Shown: positions 34,624-43,928, numbered from the stretch's first letter. The stretch is DNA of 64,000 nt from Jannaschia sp. M317 (GCF_025141175.1 NZ_CP081155.1:3472371-3536370); one strand, 5' to 3'. The notes: a model not told the origin generated them from the letters alone. Numbers and translations are program-made.

Positions 34624-35802
34624 TCACGGACGCTCGATCGCAATCGCGGTGCCTTCGCCCCCGCCGATGCAGATCGCCGCCACGCCGCGTTTGAGCCCCC
34701 GCGCCTCCAATGCATGCAGCAGGGTCACCATGATCCGCGCCCCCGAGGCCCCGATCGGATGGCCAAGCGCACAGGCCCCCCCGTTGACGTTCACGATCTC
34801 TGGCGACAGCGCCATTTCGTGCATGAAGGCCATGGGCACCACGGCAAAGGCTTCGTTCACTTCCCACAGGTCGACATCGTCCCTGGACCAGCCGATCCGG
34901 TCCAGGAGCTTTTGCGCGGCGGGCACAGGGGCCGTGGTGAACAGGCCCGGCTCCTGCGCGTGCGACGCATGGCCCAGAATGCGCGCGCGCACGGGCAGAT
35001 CCTCCGCCTTCGCGACCGCGCCGGAGGCCAGGATCAGCGCCGCCGCCCCGTCCGAAATCGACGAGGAATTGGCCGCCGTCACGGTACCATCCCTGCGGAA
35101 GGCAGGCTTGAGATGCGGGATCTTGTCGGGCCGCGCCGTGCCCGGTTGTTCATCCTGCGCTATGACGAGATCTCCCTTTCGGGTCTGTAACTTATAGGCC
35201 GCGACTTCGGCGTCGAACCCGCCCGAGGCGATGGCCTCCTGCGCCCGGCGGAGCGAGCGCAGCGCGAAGTCATCCTGTGCTTCTCGGGTGAACTGATAGG
35301 CCTCGGCGCAGTCTTCTGCGAAGGTGCCCATCAGGCGCCCCTTGTCGTAGGCATCCTCCAGACCATCGAGGAACATGTGATCGACGGTCACCCCATGGCC
35401 CAGCCGCGCACCGGACCGCATGTTGGGCAGCAGATAGGGCGCGTTCGTCATCGATTCCATTCCGCCGGCGACCATCACTCCGGTCTGGCCCAGGGCGATC
35501 TGGTCATGCGCAATCATCGCCGCCTTCATCCCCGATCCGCACATCTTGTTGAGCGTGGTGGCGGGCACCTCCTTGGGCAGGCCTGCATGAAACCCCGCCT
35601 GCCGCGCCGGGGCCTGGCCCTGACCTGCCGGCAGGACGCAGCCCATCAGCACCTCTTCGATCCGCGCGGCGGAAACACCGGCATCGACAAGCGCCGAAGC
35701 AATGGCCGCGCCCCCCAGTTCCGCCGCCGTGGCGGGTGCCAGCGCCCCCTGAAATCCACCCATCGGCGTGCGCCGCGCGCCTGCGATGACAACCTGTTCC
35801 AT
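34624..35802 (-). CDS. acetyl-CoA C-acyltransferase (thiolase)
   Basis: A 392-residue biosynthetic-type thiolase. Acyl-carrying Cys88 is in TLNKMCGSGMKA, the HPIGASGA histidine is near 350, and the C-terminal catalytic cysteine is in CIGGGEG. Such enzymes condense or cleave acetoacetyl-CoA; whether it serves PHB, ketone or branched-chain acyl-CoA metabolism cannot be told. A second thiolase of equal length lies 2.7 kb away, from a different subfamily. Confidence 0.93.
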   Translation of the reverse strand: MEQVVIAGARRTPMGGFQGALAPATAAELGGAAIASALVDAGVSAARIEEVLMGCVLPAGQGQAPARQAGFHAGLPKEVPATTLNKMCGSGMKAAMIAHDQIALGQTGVMVAGGMESMTNAPYLLPNMRSGARLGHGVTVDHMFLDGLEDAYDKGRLMGTFAEDCAEAYQFTREAQDDFALRSLRRAQEAIASGGFDAEVAAYKLQTRKGDLVIAQDEQPGTARPDKIPHLKPAFRRDGTVTAANSSSISDGAAALILASGAVAKAEDLPVRARILGHASHAQEPGLFTTAPVPAAQKLLDRIGWSRDDVDLWEVNEAFAVVPMAFMHEMALSPEIVNVNGGACALGHPIGASGARIMVTLLHALEARGLKRGVAAICIGGGEGTAIAIERP

Positions 35803-35893
35803 GGCCGGTTACCCTTTCGTAAGATTCTTGCCCTAGCCTGCCAAAGCAATTGCCGGGGCGCCACCGCGTTCGGCGTGGTGGAAGGACGCTTTC

Positions 35894-36235
35894 ATGGAGA
35901 TCTCGCGTGAAACACACGGTGACATGCTCGCCCTGACGCTTTGCACCCGTAGGCTGGACGCCGCGGGGGCCCTCTCCTTCAAGGAACGGTTCCGCAGTGA
36001 GACGGCGGATCATACCGGGCGGGTCGTGCTCGACATGGATGAGGTCGATTTTCTCGACAGCAGTGGGCTGGGTGCCCTGGTGGCGGCAATGAAATCGCTG
36101 CCACCTGATCGCAAGCTGGAGCTGGCGCGTTGCGGGCCGATCGTGTCCAAGGTTCTGAAACTGACGCGGATGGACAGCGTCTTTGTCATGCACGACGCGC
36201 TGCCCTGGTCGTCCAGTGGAAAGGACGCGGCATGA
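35894..36235 (+). CDS. STAS-domain anti-sigma factor antagonist (RbaV/RsbV-like)
   Basis: A 113-residue single STAS domain. The phosphorylation-site motif VDFLDSSGLGALV (S56/S57) is intact, so it can be switched by a partner kinase. AAGGA precedes the ATG, and the stop overlaps the start of the ATPase gene. The pair resembles RbaV-RbaW of Rhodobacter capsulatus, which affects gene transfer agent production and stress response; transferring that role here is inference. Confidence 0.9.
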   Translation: MEISRETHGDMLALTLCTRRLDAAGALSFKERFRSETADHTGRVVLDMDEVDFLDSSGLGALVAAMKSLPPDRKLELARCGPIVSKVLKLTRMDSVFVMHDALPWSSSGKDAA

Positions 36236-36669
36236 CCTCTGGCGGGCATGCCCTGCTGCGGCAACGGATTCCCGGCACTGCGGAGGCCGTGCGAACCCAT
36301 CTGGAACGGCTGGAAACCGTGACCAACGATCACGATCTTGGCGGCGAACGTTGCGCAGACATGCTGGTCGTCCTGGCCGAGGTGCTCAACAACATCGTCG
36401 AACATGCCTTCGAGGAACAGGAAGCCGGGTGGATCGACTGCAAGATCAGCCGAAAGCCGGGTTGCTTCGCCATAGAGACTTGCGACAACGGCATCCCCCT
36501 GCCCCCCAGCCTGCTGAGTTCCGGAACCCTGCCCGACATGGGCGCGGACCGCGATGACCTGCCCGAGGGTGGATTCGGGTGGTTCATCGTTCACAGTCTA
36601 ACGAATGACATGATCTATGAGCGGGAGGATGGAAAAAACCGGCTGAGCTTTTCGTTGCAAATCGGGTAG
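36232..36669 (+). CDS. anti-sigma factor/serine kinase ATPase (RbaW/RsbW-like)
   Basis: A 145-residue GHKL ATPase domain protein. Motifs seen are the N box VLAEVLNNIVEHAFEEQ, G1 IETCDNGIPLP and G2 PEGGFGWFIVHSL. It should phosphorylate the STAS protein of the preceding gene and bind a sigma factor when the antagonist is phosphorylated. The ATG at 36232 is used (ATGA overlap). No sigma factor or PP2C phosphatase gene is within the window. Confidence 0.9.
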   Translation: MTSGGHALLRQRIPGTAEAVRTHLERLETVTNDHDLGGERCADMLVVLAEVLNNIVEHAFEEQEAGWIDCKISRKPGCFAIETCDNGIPLPPSLLSSGTLPDMGADRDDLPEGGFGWFIVHSLTNDMIYEREDGKNRLSFSLQIG

Positions 36670-36873
36670 AGGCAAGATCGCATCGGACCTGTGACCCGGC
36701 CCGCACCGTCCGCGCCGATTCTGAGCCAATGGGCTGGACGGGCACCGTTTACGCGCTGACCCGAACACCCCCGGGGTCAACAGCGGGCCTTCGGGGCATC
36801 GTAAATCGGTCATCTGATTGGCAATCTGATCACCGCGCTCTAGCCTTTGGCCAGAACCGAATTCGAGGCCATG

Positions 36874-38448
36874 ATGCGCGACTTTCAAACCCCCGGACGC
36901 TCTGCCGTTTTTGCCACCAACGGAATGGTGGCCACATCGCACCCGATCGGGGCACAGGTGGCGCTGTCCACCCTGATGCGCGGGGGCAATGCGGTTGATG
37001 CCGCCATCGCCGGGGCCATTGTCCTGGGCGTTTGCGAGCCACAGATGACCGGGCTGGGCGGCGATTGCTTCGTTCTGGTCAAACCCGCCGGCTCGGACGA
37101 GGTGCTGGCCATGAACGGCTCCGGTCGGGCGCCGGCGGGGGCGACGGGCCAATCGTTCCGCGCCCAGGGCCTGACCAAGGTCCCCTCGACCGGTGCGCGG
37201 GCCGTCACGACGCCGGGCGCTGTCGACGCCTTCTGCAAGCTGTCAGACGCGCACGGAGCCCTCGGGCTGGAGGATACGCTCGCCCCCGTGATCCCCTATT
37301 TCGAAGCAGGCGTTCCGATCGCCCCCCGCGTCGCTTTCGATTGGCACCTGGCGCGCGACAGGCTGCAAGGCGGGGCCCGCGACAGCTATCTGTTCGATGG
37401 CAAGGCCCCCTCTGTCGGGGCGCATTTTGCGTTGCCCGGACAGGCGGAGGTTCTGCGCCGGATCGCGGCAGAGGGGCGCGATGGGTTCTACAAGGGTGAG
37501 GTCGCCGAAGACATGGTCCAATGCCTGCAGGCAGACGGTGGCACACATACGCTGGAGGATTTCAACGCCACGGTCTGCAATTGGACGGACCCGATCAGCG
37601 GCACCTACGGCGGCACGGAGTTGGTCGAACATCCGCCAAACGGACAGGGCGCGACGGCGATCTTGATGGGGAACATTCTGGCCCGTTTTGACATCGCCGG
37701 ACTGGATCCGATAGGGGCCCGCCGTGCCCACCTGGAGGCGGAAGCGGCCAAGCTGGCCTATGACGCGCGCAACCGTTTTCTGGCCGATCCAGACCACGAC
37801 GTAAGCGCCCGGATGCTGTCGCAAGCGACGGCTGATGCGCTGGCCGACCTGATCCACCCCAAGCGCGCAATGGCAGCCGCCGCGCCGCTGACGGAGGCGG
37901 TGCACAAGGACACGATCTACATTACTGTCGTCGATCGCGACGGCATGGCCGTCTCGTTGATCTATTCGATCTTCAGCAGTTTCGGCGCGGGCCTCGCATC
38001 GGACAAGTTCGGCATCCTGTTCCAGAACCGTGGGTCGGGGTTCAACCTGACGCGCTGGCACCCGAACGAGCTGAACCCCGGGAAGCGGCCGATGCACACG
38101 ATCATCCCGGGCATGTTGCGTCAGAACGGCCGGGTGACGATGCCCTTCGGCGTGATGGGCGGTGCCTATCAGCCATGCGGGCATATCCGGTTTCTGTCGA
38201 ACATGGTCGATTTCGGCATGGATGCGCAGACGGCGATCGACGCACCCCGGACCTTTGCCGATGACGGCATCCTCAAGGTGGAACGCGGCTATTCCGACAA
38301 GGTCCGCGCCGAGCTTTATGCAATGGGCCACGACGTTGTCGTGCCAGATGGGCCGATCGGGGGCGCGCAGTCGATCCGGATCGATGCATCGGGGTATCTG
38401 GAGGGGGCCAGCGACCCGCGAAAAGACGGCTTGGCGCTGGGCTACTGA
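36874..38448 (+). CDS. gamma-glutamyltransferase-family Ntn hydrolase
   Basis: A ~524-residue GGT homologue. The autoprocessing site is HKDTIYITVVDRDG with T347 as nucleophile, and SIFSSFGAGL and GVMGGAYQPCGH contribute the glutamyl pocket. No signal peptide is seen, so it is probably cytoplasmic, unlike E. coli Ggt; cephalosporin acylase and PGA-type members exist in this clade. Two ATGs in a row (36871, 36874) occur; GAGG at the ideal distance favours the second. A TTG at 36847 is also possible. Confidence 0.88.
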   Translation: MRDFQTPGRSAVFATNGMVATSHPIGAQVALSTLMRGGNAVDAAIAGAIVLGVCEPQMTGLGGDCFVLVKPAGSDEVLAMNGSGRAPAGATGQSFRAQGLTKVPSTGARAVTTPGAVDAFCKLSDAHGALGLEDTLAPVIPYFEAGVPIAPRVAFDWHLARDRLQGGARDSYLFDGKAPSVGAHFALPGQAEVLRRIAAEGRDGFYKGEVAEDMVQCLQADGGTHTLEDFNATVCNWTDPISGTYGGTELVEHPPNGQGATAILMGNILARFDIAGLDPIGARRAHLEAEAAKLAYDARNRFLADPDHDVSARMLSQATADALADLIHPKRAMAAAAPLTEAVHKDTIYITVVDRDGMAVSLIYSIFSSFGAGLASDKFGILFQNRGSGFNLTRWHPNELNPGKRPMHTIIPGMLRQNGRVTMPFGVMGGAYQPCGHIRFLSNMVDFGMDAQTAIDAPRTFADDGILKVERGYSDKVRAELYAMGHDVVVPDGPIGGAQSIRIDASGYLEGASDPRKDGLALGY

Positions 38449-38449
38449 C

Positions 38450-38502
38450 GTCGAAAGGGTCTTGTGGGAACCTTTCGACAGGACTTTTCGGCGAAAGGTC
38501 CT
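38450..38502. terminator. double-hairpin bidirectional terminator
   Basis: Between two convergent stop codons lie a 9-bp perfect hairpin (GTCGAAAGG 38450-38458, CCTTTCGAC 38471-38479) and an AGGAC...GTCCT hairpin (38480-38502) with an inner CTTT/AAAG stem. It probably ends both the GGT and thiolase transcripts. It resembles the double hairpins at 33095 and 62823 in layout, though the sequences differ. Confidence 0.6.
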
Positions 38503-39681
38503 TTACCCCGTGCGTTCGATGGCCAGCGCGATGCCCTGACCGCCGCCGATGCACATCGTGATCAGGGCGCGCCGCCCGCCAGTCCGTTCCAACGCAGCAA
38601 GTGCCTTGACCGTGATGATCGCGCCTGTGGCCCCGACCGGATGGCCCAACGCGATGGCGCCGCCGTCCGGGTTCACCCGATCCGGGTCAAGGCCCAGCGC
38701 GGCTGTGACCGCAATCGCCTGTGCCGCGAAGGCCTCGTTCGATTCCACCAGGTCGAAATCGCTGGCGGACAGGCCTGTGCGCGCCAGAAGCGCCTGAACC
38801 GCCGGGACCGGGCCGATGCCCATCACCTCGGGCCGGACGCCCGCCACGGCGTAGCCGATCACACGTGCGCGCGGGGTCAGGCCCGCCGCAGCTGCCGCGT
38901 CCGCGCGCGCCAGCACAAGCGCCGCCGCCCCGTCATTGATCCCAGAGGCGTTGCCCGCCGTGACAGACCCGTCCTTGCGGAACACAGGTCGGAGCGCGGC
39001 CAAAGCCTCTGGCGTCGTGGCGCGCGGGTGTTCGTCGGTGTCAAAGGCGACCTCGGCGCGGTTGCGGCGGATCTGGACCGGAACGATCTGCGATGCGAAA
39101 TGGCCTGCTTCGATCGCCTCTGCCGCGCGCGTTTGCGAGGCCAGGGCAAAGGCATCCTGCGCGGCACGGCTGACGGCATGTTCACCGGCCACATTCTCGG
39201 CGGTGACCCCCATATGGCCGGTTCCGAAGGGGCAATTCAGGGCCCCCAGCATCATGTCGAGCGACCGCACGTCCCCCATCTTTGCGCCCCACCGCGCGTC
39301 CGGAAGGATAAAGGGGGATCGGGACATGCATTCCGCCCCGCCGACGAGCGCGAAATCCGCATCGCCCAGCATCAACGCCTGCGCGCCGGACACGATGGCC
39401 TGCACCCCGGATCCACAGAGGCGATTGACGTTCATCGCCGGCACCGTGTCGGGCACGCCCGCCTGCATCGCCGCGACACGCGACAGATACATGTCGCGTG
39501 GTTCCGTGTTGATGACATGCCCAAAGACGGTGGTGCCGATGCGGTCCGCCTCGACTCCCGCGCGGTCAATCGCGGCGCGCGCGACGGTCGTGGCCAGGTC
39601 GATGGGCGGGATCGCCGCCAGGCTGCCGCCGAAGGTGCCGATGGCGGTACGCGCGCCGGACAGGATGACGATGTCGGACAT
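38503..39681 (-). CDS. acetyl-CoA acetyltransferase (BktB/PhaA-like thiolase)
   Basis: A 392-residue thiolase with Cys89 in NVNRLCGSGVQA, GHPVGATGA and CIGGGQGIALAIE. It is closer to the BktB/PhaA style (FGGSLAAIPPIDLATTVARAA) than the 34624 thiolase. A role in acetoacetyl- or 3-ketovaleryl-CoA formation is plausible; no phaB or phaC is nearby. It is a single gene on the minus strand downstream of which lies the terminator at 38450. Confidence 0.92.
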   Translation of the reverse strand: MSDIVILSGARTAIGTFGGSLAAIPPIDLATTVARAAIDRAGVEADRIGTTVFGHVINTEPRDMYLSRVAAMQAGVPDTVPAMNVNRLCGSGVQAIVSGAQALMLGDADFALVGGAECMSRSPFILPDARWGAKMGDVRSLDMMLGALNCPFGTGHMGVTAENVAGEHAVSRAAQDAFALASQTRAAEAIEAGHFASQIVPVQIRRNRAEVAFDTDEHPRATTPEALAALRPVFRKDGSVTAGNASGINDGAAALVLARADAAAAAGLTPRARVIGYAVAGVRPEVMGIGPVPAVQALLARTGLSASDFDLVESNEAFAAQAIAVTAALGLDPDRVNPDGGAIALGHPVGATGAIITVKALAALERTGGRRALITMCIGGGQGIALAIERTG

Positions 39682-39801
39682 GAAAAGACCCCCGCGATGG
39701 ACGGGGGCCCGGGACGCACGGCGCGCGCCCCCAAAGCGTGCCGCGCCCCATCCTGAAACAGCCGGGGCGACGGCGAAAGCGGGACGTTACGTCCCGAAGC
39801 C

Positions 39802-41394
39802 TCAGACGTCGAAGCGCAGCGGGGCCACGTTCTGGAACAGGCCGGTCGCTTTCAGCTTGTCCAACACGGTCTGCGGCGGCTGATCGTCGAGGTAGAGCAG
39901 CGCGATGGCGTCCTTGCCCCGGTCCGACCGACCCAGGGTAAAGTTGGCGATGTTCACGCCATTCTCGCCCAGCGTCTGACCAAGCGTCCCGATGACACCC
40001 GGTTCATCATGGTTCGTGGTATAGAGCATGTGCGCGCCCACTTCGGCGTCGATGTTGATGCCCTTGATCTGGATGAACCGCGGCTTGCCATCGGTGAACA
40101 CGGTGCCCGCAATGGACCGCTCGCGCGTCGCCGTCTTGACGATCAGCTTGATATAGCCGTCGAACACGCCGGTCTTGTCCTGACGCGTGGTGGAAATCTC
40201 GACCCCGCGTTCCCGCGCGATGACGGGAGCAGAGACCATGTTCACGTCCGGGTTCGTGGCCTTCATCACGCCCGAAATTGCGGAACAGTTCAGCGCCTCC
40301 AGGTTCATGTCGGCGACGGAGCCGTTATAGATGATGTCGATGGCCTCGATCGGCTCGCTGGTCATCTGGCCAACGAAGGCCCCAAGATGATCGGCCAGCT
40401 TGACCCAGGGGCCCATCACCTTGGCCTCTTCGGCGGTGACCGATGGCATGTTCAGCGCGTTGCTGACGGCCCCCGTCAGCAGGTAGTCGGCCATCTGCTC
40501 TGCCACTTGCAGGGCGACGTTTTCCTGTGCCTCGGTCGTGGCAGCCCCCAGGTGCGGCGTGACGACCACGTTGGGCAGGTTGAACAACGGCGAGTTGGTC
40601 GCCGGTTCCTCGGCAAAGACGTCAAAGCCCGCGCCCGCCACGTGACCCGATTTCAACAACTCGGCCAGCGCCGCCTCGTCCACGAGACCGCCACGCGCGC
40701 AGTTGATGATGCGCACGCCCTTCTTGGTCTTGGCCAGGTTTTCAGCCGAGAGGATGTTACGGGTCTGATCGGTCAGCGGCACGTGCAGGGTGATGACGTC
40801 GGCACGGGCCAACAGGTCTTCCAGCTCTACCTTGGTGATACGCAGCTCGGACGCGCGTTCCTCGCTCAGGAAGGGGTCGTAGGCGATGACCTTCATGCCC
40901 AGGCCCACGGCCTTTTGGCAGACGATGCCGCCGATGTTGCCCGCGCCGATCACGCCCAGCGTCTTGCCGGTCAGCTCGACCCCCATAAAGCGCGACTTTT
41001 CCCATTTGCCCGCATGGGTCGAAGCGCTGGCTTCGGGGATCTGGCGCGCGACGGCGAACATCATCGCAATGGCGTGTTCAGCCGTGGTGATCATGTTGCC
41101 GTAGGGCGTATTCATCACGATCACGCCACGGCGCGATGCGGCGGGCTTGTCCACATTGTCGGTGCCGATGCCGGCGCGACCCACGACCTTGAGGTTGGGC
41201 GCGGCTTCCAGCAGCTTTTCGGTGACCTTGGTCGCGGACCGGATGGCAAGGCCGTCGTAGTCCTTGATGGCGGCCAACAGGGCATCTTTGTCCTTGCCCA
41301 GCGAGGGGTCGAAGGTGACGTCGATGCCGCGGTCGCGGAAGATCTGAACAGCGGTTTCCGAGAGCTTGTCGGAGACGAGAACTTTGGGGGCCAT
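39802..41394 (-). CDS. serA: D-3-phosphoglycerate dehydrogenase
   Basis: First enzyme of serine synthesis, 530 residues, the long form with an intervening domain and a C-terminal ACT domain (MLYTTNHDEPGVIGTLGQTL). The NAD motif GAGNIGG is near residues 147-153, substrate-binding NCARGGLVDE near 230, and the catalytic His in TPHLGAATTEAQ. The start is the ATG at 41392-41394; the upstream extension has no support. It is downstream of serC on the same strand with a REP-like element between them. Confidence 0.97.
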   Translation of the reverse strand: MAPKVLVSDKLSETAVQIFRDRGIDVTFDPSLGKDKDALLAAIKDYDGLAIRSATKVTEKLLEAAPNLKVVGRAGIGTDNVDKPAASRRGVIVMNTPYGNMITTAEHAIAMMFAVARQIPEASASTHAGKWEKSRFMGVELTGKTLGVIGAGNIGGIVCQKAVGLGMKVIAYDPFLSEERASELRITKVELEDLLARADVITLHVPLTDQTRNILSAENLAKTKKGVRIINCARGGLVDEAALAELLKSGHVAGAGFDVFAEEPATNSPLFNLPNVVVTPHLGAATTEAQENVALQVAEQMADYLLTGAVSNALNMPSVTAEEAKVMGPWVKLADHLGAFVGQMTSEPIEAIDIIYNGSVADMNLEALNCSAISGVMKATNPDVNMVSAPVIARERGVEISTTRQDKTGVFDGYIKLIVKTATRERSIAGTVFTDGKPRFIQIKGINIDAEVGAHMLYTTNHDEPGVIGTLGQTLGENGVNIANFTLGRSDRGKDAIALLYLDDQPPQTVLDKLKATGLFQNVAPLRFDV

Positions 41395-41457
41395 GTGCAG
41401 GCTCCTTCTGACAGGGGCGTCCCGCGCAGGGGACGATCGCAAGGGGAAAGGTCGGAG

Positions 41458-41513
41458 GGCGGCGTGAACCCCGCCCTACAGGATCAGGCGCGTAGGGCGG
41501 GCTTCAGGCCGCC
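41458..41513. repeat. REP-like paired palindrome overlapping the serC 3' end
   Basis: Two 22-nt inverted arms (41458-41479 and 41492-41513) match at 20 of 22 positions around a 12-nt spacer; each begins or ends with GTAGGGCGGG and has an inner GGCGG/CCGCC fold. The build matches the 18505-18564 element (GTAGGGTGGG). The right arm runs past the serC stop and encodes its last codons (EKAA). Confidence 0.75.
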
Positions 41514-42634
41514 TTCTCCGCCGCATAGGCCCAGTCGATCCAGGGCAGCAGCGCCGCGATATCATCGGGTTCCACGGTCGAGCCGCACCAGATCCGCAAG
41601 CCGGCGGGCGCATCGCGGTAGGCACCGATATCCAGTGCCACGCCCTCTGCCTCCAGCCGTTTGGCGACGCGCTTGGCGAAATCGTCGGGCAGAGAGGGGT
41701 CGGTGAATTTCAGGCAGACCGAGGTGGTCGACCGGGTCACCGGATCGTCGGCAAGATTGGCAATCCAGCCGTTGGCGTCACAGAAATCCCAGATGTGCCG
41801 GGCCGAGGCATCGGCGCGACCGATCAGGCCAGACAGGCCCAGATCTTCGGCCCAATCCAAGGTGACCAGATAATCCTCTACGCAGAGCATGGAGGGTGTG
41901 TTGATCGTTTCGCCGCGGAAAATCCCTTCGATCAGCTTGCCGCCCTTGGTCAGGCGGAAGATCTTGGGCAGCGGCCAGGCGGGGGTGTAGGTTTCGAGTC
42001 GTTCGACGGCGCGGGGGCTGAGGATGATCACGCCATGCGCGCCCTCACCGCCCAGAACCTTCTGCCAGGAGAAGGTCGTCACATCGAGCTTGTCCCACGG
42101 CAGATCCATCGCGAAAGCGGCAGAGGTCGCGTCGCAGAACGTCAGCCCCGCGCGGTCGTCGGCGATCCAGTCGGCATTCGGGACCCGCACGCCCGAGGTC
42201 GTGCCGTTCCAGGTGAAACAGATGTCGCGCGCCGGATCGATGTCGAGCGAGGGCAACTGGCCATAGTCTGCGGTGCGGACGTCGGCGTCCAGCTTCAGCT
42301 GCTTGACCACGTCCGTGACCCAGCCAGCGCCAAAGCTCTCCCAGGCCAGCATGGTGACGGGTCGCGCGCCCAGCATCGACCACATCGCCATCTCATAGGC
42401 ACCGGTGTCCGAGGCGGGCACGATTCCCACCCGATAATCGTCCGGCACGCCGAGCAACGCCTTGGTGCGGTCGATGGCGGCCTTCAACTTGGCCTTGCCC
42501 ACGGCGGCGCGGTGCGACCGGCCCAGCGGCGCATCCATCAGATTGTTCAGGGAATACCCGGGGTGCTTGGCGCAGGGGCCCGAAGAAAAACGCGGATTTG
42601 CCGGCCGCGTGGCCGGGGTCGTCGAGTCAGTCAT
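41504..42634 (-). CDS. serC: phosphoserine aminotransferase
   Basis: A 376-residue fold-type I PLP enzyme of the alphaproteobacterial SerC type, which converts 3-phosphohydroxypyruvate to phosphoserine. The PLP lysine lies in [16 protein letters not shown] (about residue 198), and [17 protein letters not shown] and [10 protein letters not shown] open the protein. The start ATG 42632-42634 follows AAGGA within a stem of the leader. The final residues are written by a REP-like repeat. It is followed by serA, forming the serine operon. Confidence 0.96.
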   Translation of the reverse strand: MTDSTTPATRPANPRFSSGPCAKHPGYSLNNLMDAPLGRSHRAAVGKAKLKAAIDRTKALLGVPDDYRVGIVPASDTGAYEMAMWSMLGARPVTMLAWESFGAGWVTDVVKQLKLDADVRTADYGQLPSLDIDPARDICFTWNGTTSGVRVPNADWIADDRAGLTFCDATSAAFAMDLPWDKLDVTTFSWQKVLGGEGAHGVIILSPRAVERLETYTPAWPLPKIFRLTKGGKLIEGIFRGETINTPSMLCVEDYLVTLDWAEDLGLSGLIGRADASARHIWDFCDANGWIANLADDPVTRSTTSVCLKFTDPSLPDDFAKRVAKRLEAEGVALDIGAYRDAPAGLRIWCGSTVEPDDIAALLPWIDWAYAAEKAA

Positions 42635-42642
42635 GACTATCC

Positions 42643-42689
42643 TTGCAGATAAATGCCCTTCGTTGGGGAAGGGTGTCCCGCCGCTGCAA
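42643..42689 (-). ncRNA. structured serC leader (serC-motif-like RNA)
   Basis: On the mRNA, CUGCAA next to the ribosome binding site AAGGA (42643-42648 on the map) pairs with UUGCAG (42684-42689), enclosing a 6-bp hairpin CCCUUC/GAAGGG (42656-42661 and 42668-42673, loop 42662-42667). The outer stem abuts the ribosome binding site of serC. A conserved serC leader motif is known in Alphaproteobacteria; I match it by position and hairpin style, not by covariance. Its ligand or protein partner is unknown. Confidence 0.5.
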
Positions 42690-43013
42690 ATACGGACCCT
42701 CTTTGAAAGCAGCAATAGGGAAAAGGCGGTGCGTCCGCGCTAAAAGGAGGGCCACGCAGAACGATACGGGAACGCAAGTTTCCTATCGGCACCGGCCTGC
42801 CTGAAGGAGATCCGTCTTTGTCCCGTCAAATGCCTGTGTCGCAAAGTTCAGCCCCGAGGCGGGCCCGCGCCTCACCGTCGCCGAGACTTGATGCCAGCGC
42901 TGTTGATTGCCCGACGAGGCCTCAAGCGGCAATGTCCCGACCAGGGACGGCAAGTCTCGCACGCGATCGGAACGATGGCGCGGCGACTGCCTAGACGACA
43001 ATCACCGATGTTT
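42690..43013. other. gene-free interval at the island edge, upstream of serC
   Basis: About 320 nt with no convincing gene. It must contain the serC promoter on the minus strand. A short minus-strand ORF (42783-43001) is unrelated to anything I know and is probably chance. The boundary between core genome and the AT-richer island falls in this interval or at 43014. Confidence 0.4.
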
Positions 43014-43928
43014 TCACTCTCCGATATAGGCTTGATAGAGCCGCGATATCTCCGCGGTAACCGGTCCGGGACTCCCCTGCCCCACTTTCCGACCATCGAT
43101 CTTTGTCACCGGCGTGATTCCCCCCAAGGTTCCAGTGACGAATGCCTCGTCGGCCGCATAGGTTTCAGCCAGCGTATAGTCTTTTTCAAATACCCGCTTT
43201 CCTGCATCCCGCCAGATCTTGATCACCTTCGACCGGGTGATTCCGTTGAAACAGGTTGCGCCCGTCGAAGTCCATAACTCTTCCCCACGGATGATGAAGA
43301 AGTTTGTCGAGTTACAGCTCGCCACGAATCCGCGATCATCGAGCATCAGCGCCTCATCCGCCCCCATATTGATGGCCTGGATCAACGCTTGGATAAAGTT
43401 GAGCCGGGAGTGGGAATTGAGCCGAAGGTCGAACACGTCGGGGGTCGAACAGCGAATAGTTGAGGTCAAAAGCGTCAGACCTCGGGCCTTGAGGGCAGCG
43501 TTGGGTTGCTTGTATTCGGCAACAATGACGACCGTCGCAGATCCAACGATAAAGCGCGGATCTTGATTTGGCGTTGATTTCAGCCCACGCGAAATCATCA
43601 TTCGGATATGCACACCGTCTTCCATCTTGTTATGGTGCAGCGTTTTCCAAATCTCGCCCTTCAGGGCGTCGCGATCCATTCCGATATCAAGCTGAATGGC
43701 GTTCGCGCCCTCATAGAGCCGCGCCATATGTTCATCCACGGCCAACAACCGGCCATTTACCAGCCGCATCCCTTCCCACACGCCGTCACCCAGAACAAAG
43801 CCAGCATCGAAAACGGGCACCATTGCCTTGTCACGCGGAAAGAATGCGCCGTTGACATAGACTTCTACAGCGTCATTACGGCAATCGGGGGCGTAGCTTT
43901 GGGCGCTGTCTTGGGTAGTGTTGGTCAT
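43014..43928 (-). CDS. class IV (D-amino-acid/branched-chain type) aminotransferase, cofactor lysine not seen
   Basis: A 304-residue fold-type IV aminotransferase. VYVNGAFFPRDKAMVPVFD, the LGDGVWEGMRL loop, DEALMLDDRGFVASCNSTNFF and FVTGTLGGITPVTKIDGR are all family marks. Aligned without gaps to PabC-type enzymes at the DEAL..D motif, the PLP lysine position is N171 (LNSHSRLN), with R175 four residues on; there is no lysine between K147 and K234. The enzyme may therefore be inactive or use a different geometry. It lies 12 nt downstream of a truncated ABC ATPase gene in a decayed amino-acid uptake locus with AT-richer sequence than the flanks. Confidence 0.85.
   Translation of the reverse strand: MTNTTQDSAQSYAPDCRNDAVEVYVNGAFFPRDKAMVPVFDAGFVLGDGVWEGMRLVNGRLLAVDEHMARLYEGANAIQLDIGMDRDALKGEIWKTLHHNKMEDGVHIRMMISRGLKSTPNQDPRFIVGSATVVIVAEYKQPNAALKARGLTLLTSTIRCSTPDVFDLRLNSHSRLNFIQALIQAINMGADEALMLDDRGFVASCNSTNFFIIRGEELWTSTGATCFNGITRSKVIKIWRDAGKRVFEKDYTLAETYAADEAFVTGTLGGITPVTKIDGRKVGQGSPGPVTAEISRLYQAYIGE

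Noticed and set aside
42783..43001. 72-codon minus-strand ORF upstream of the island
   Set aside because: No recognisable family, no ribosome binding site, and composition like chance ORFs.
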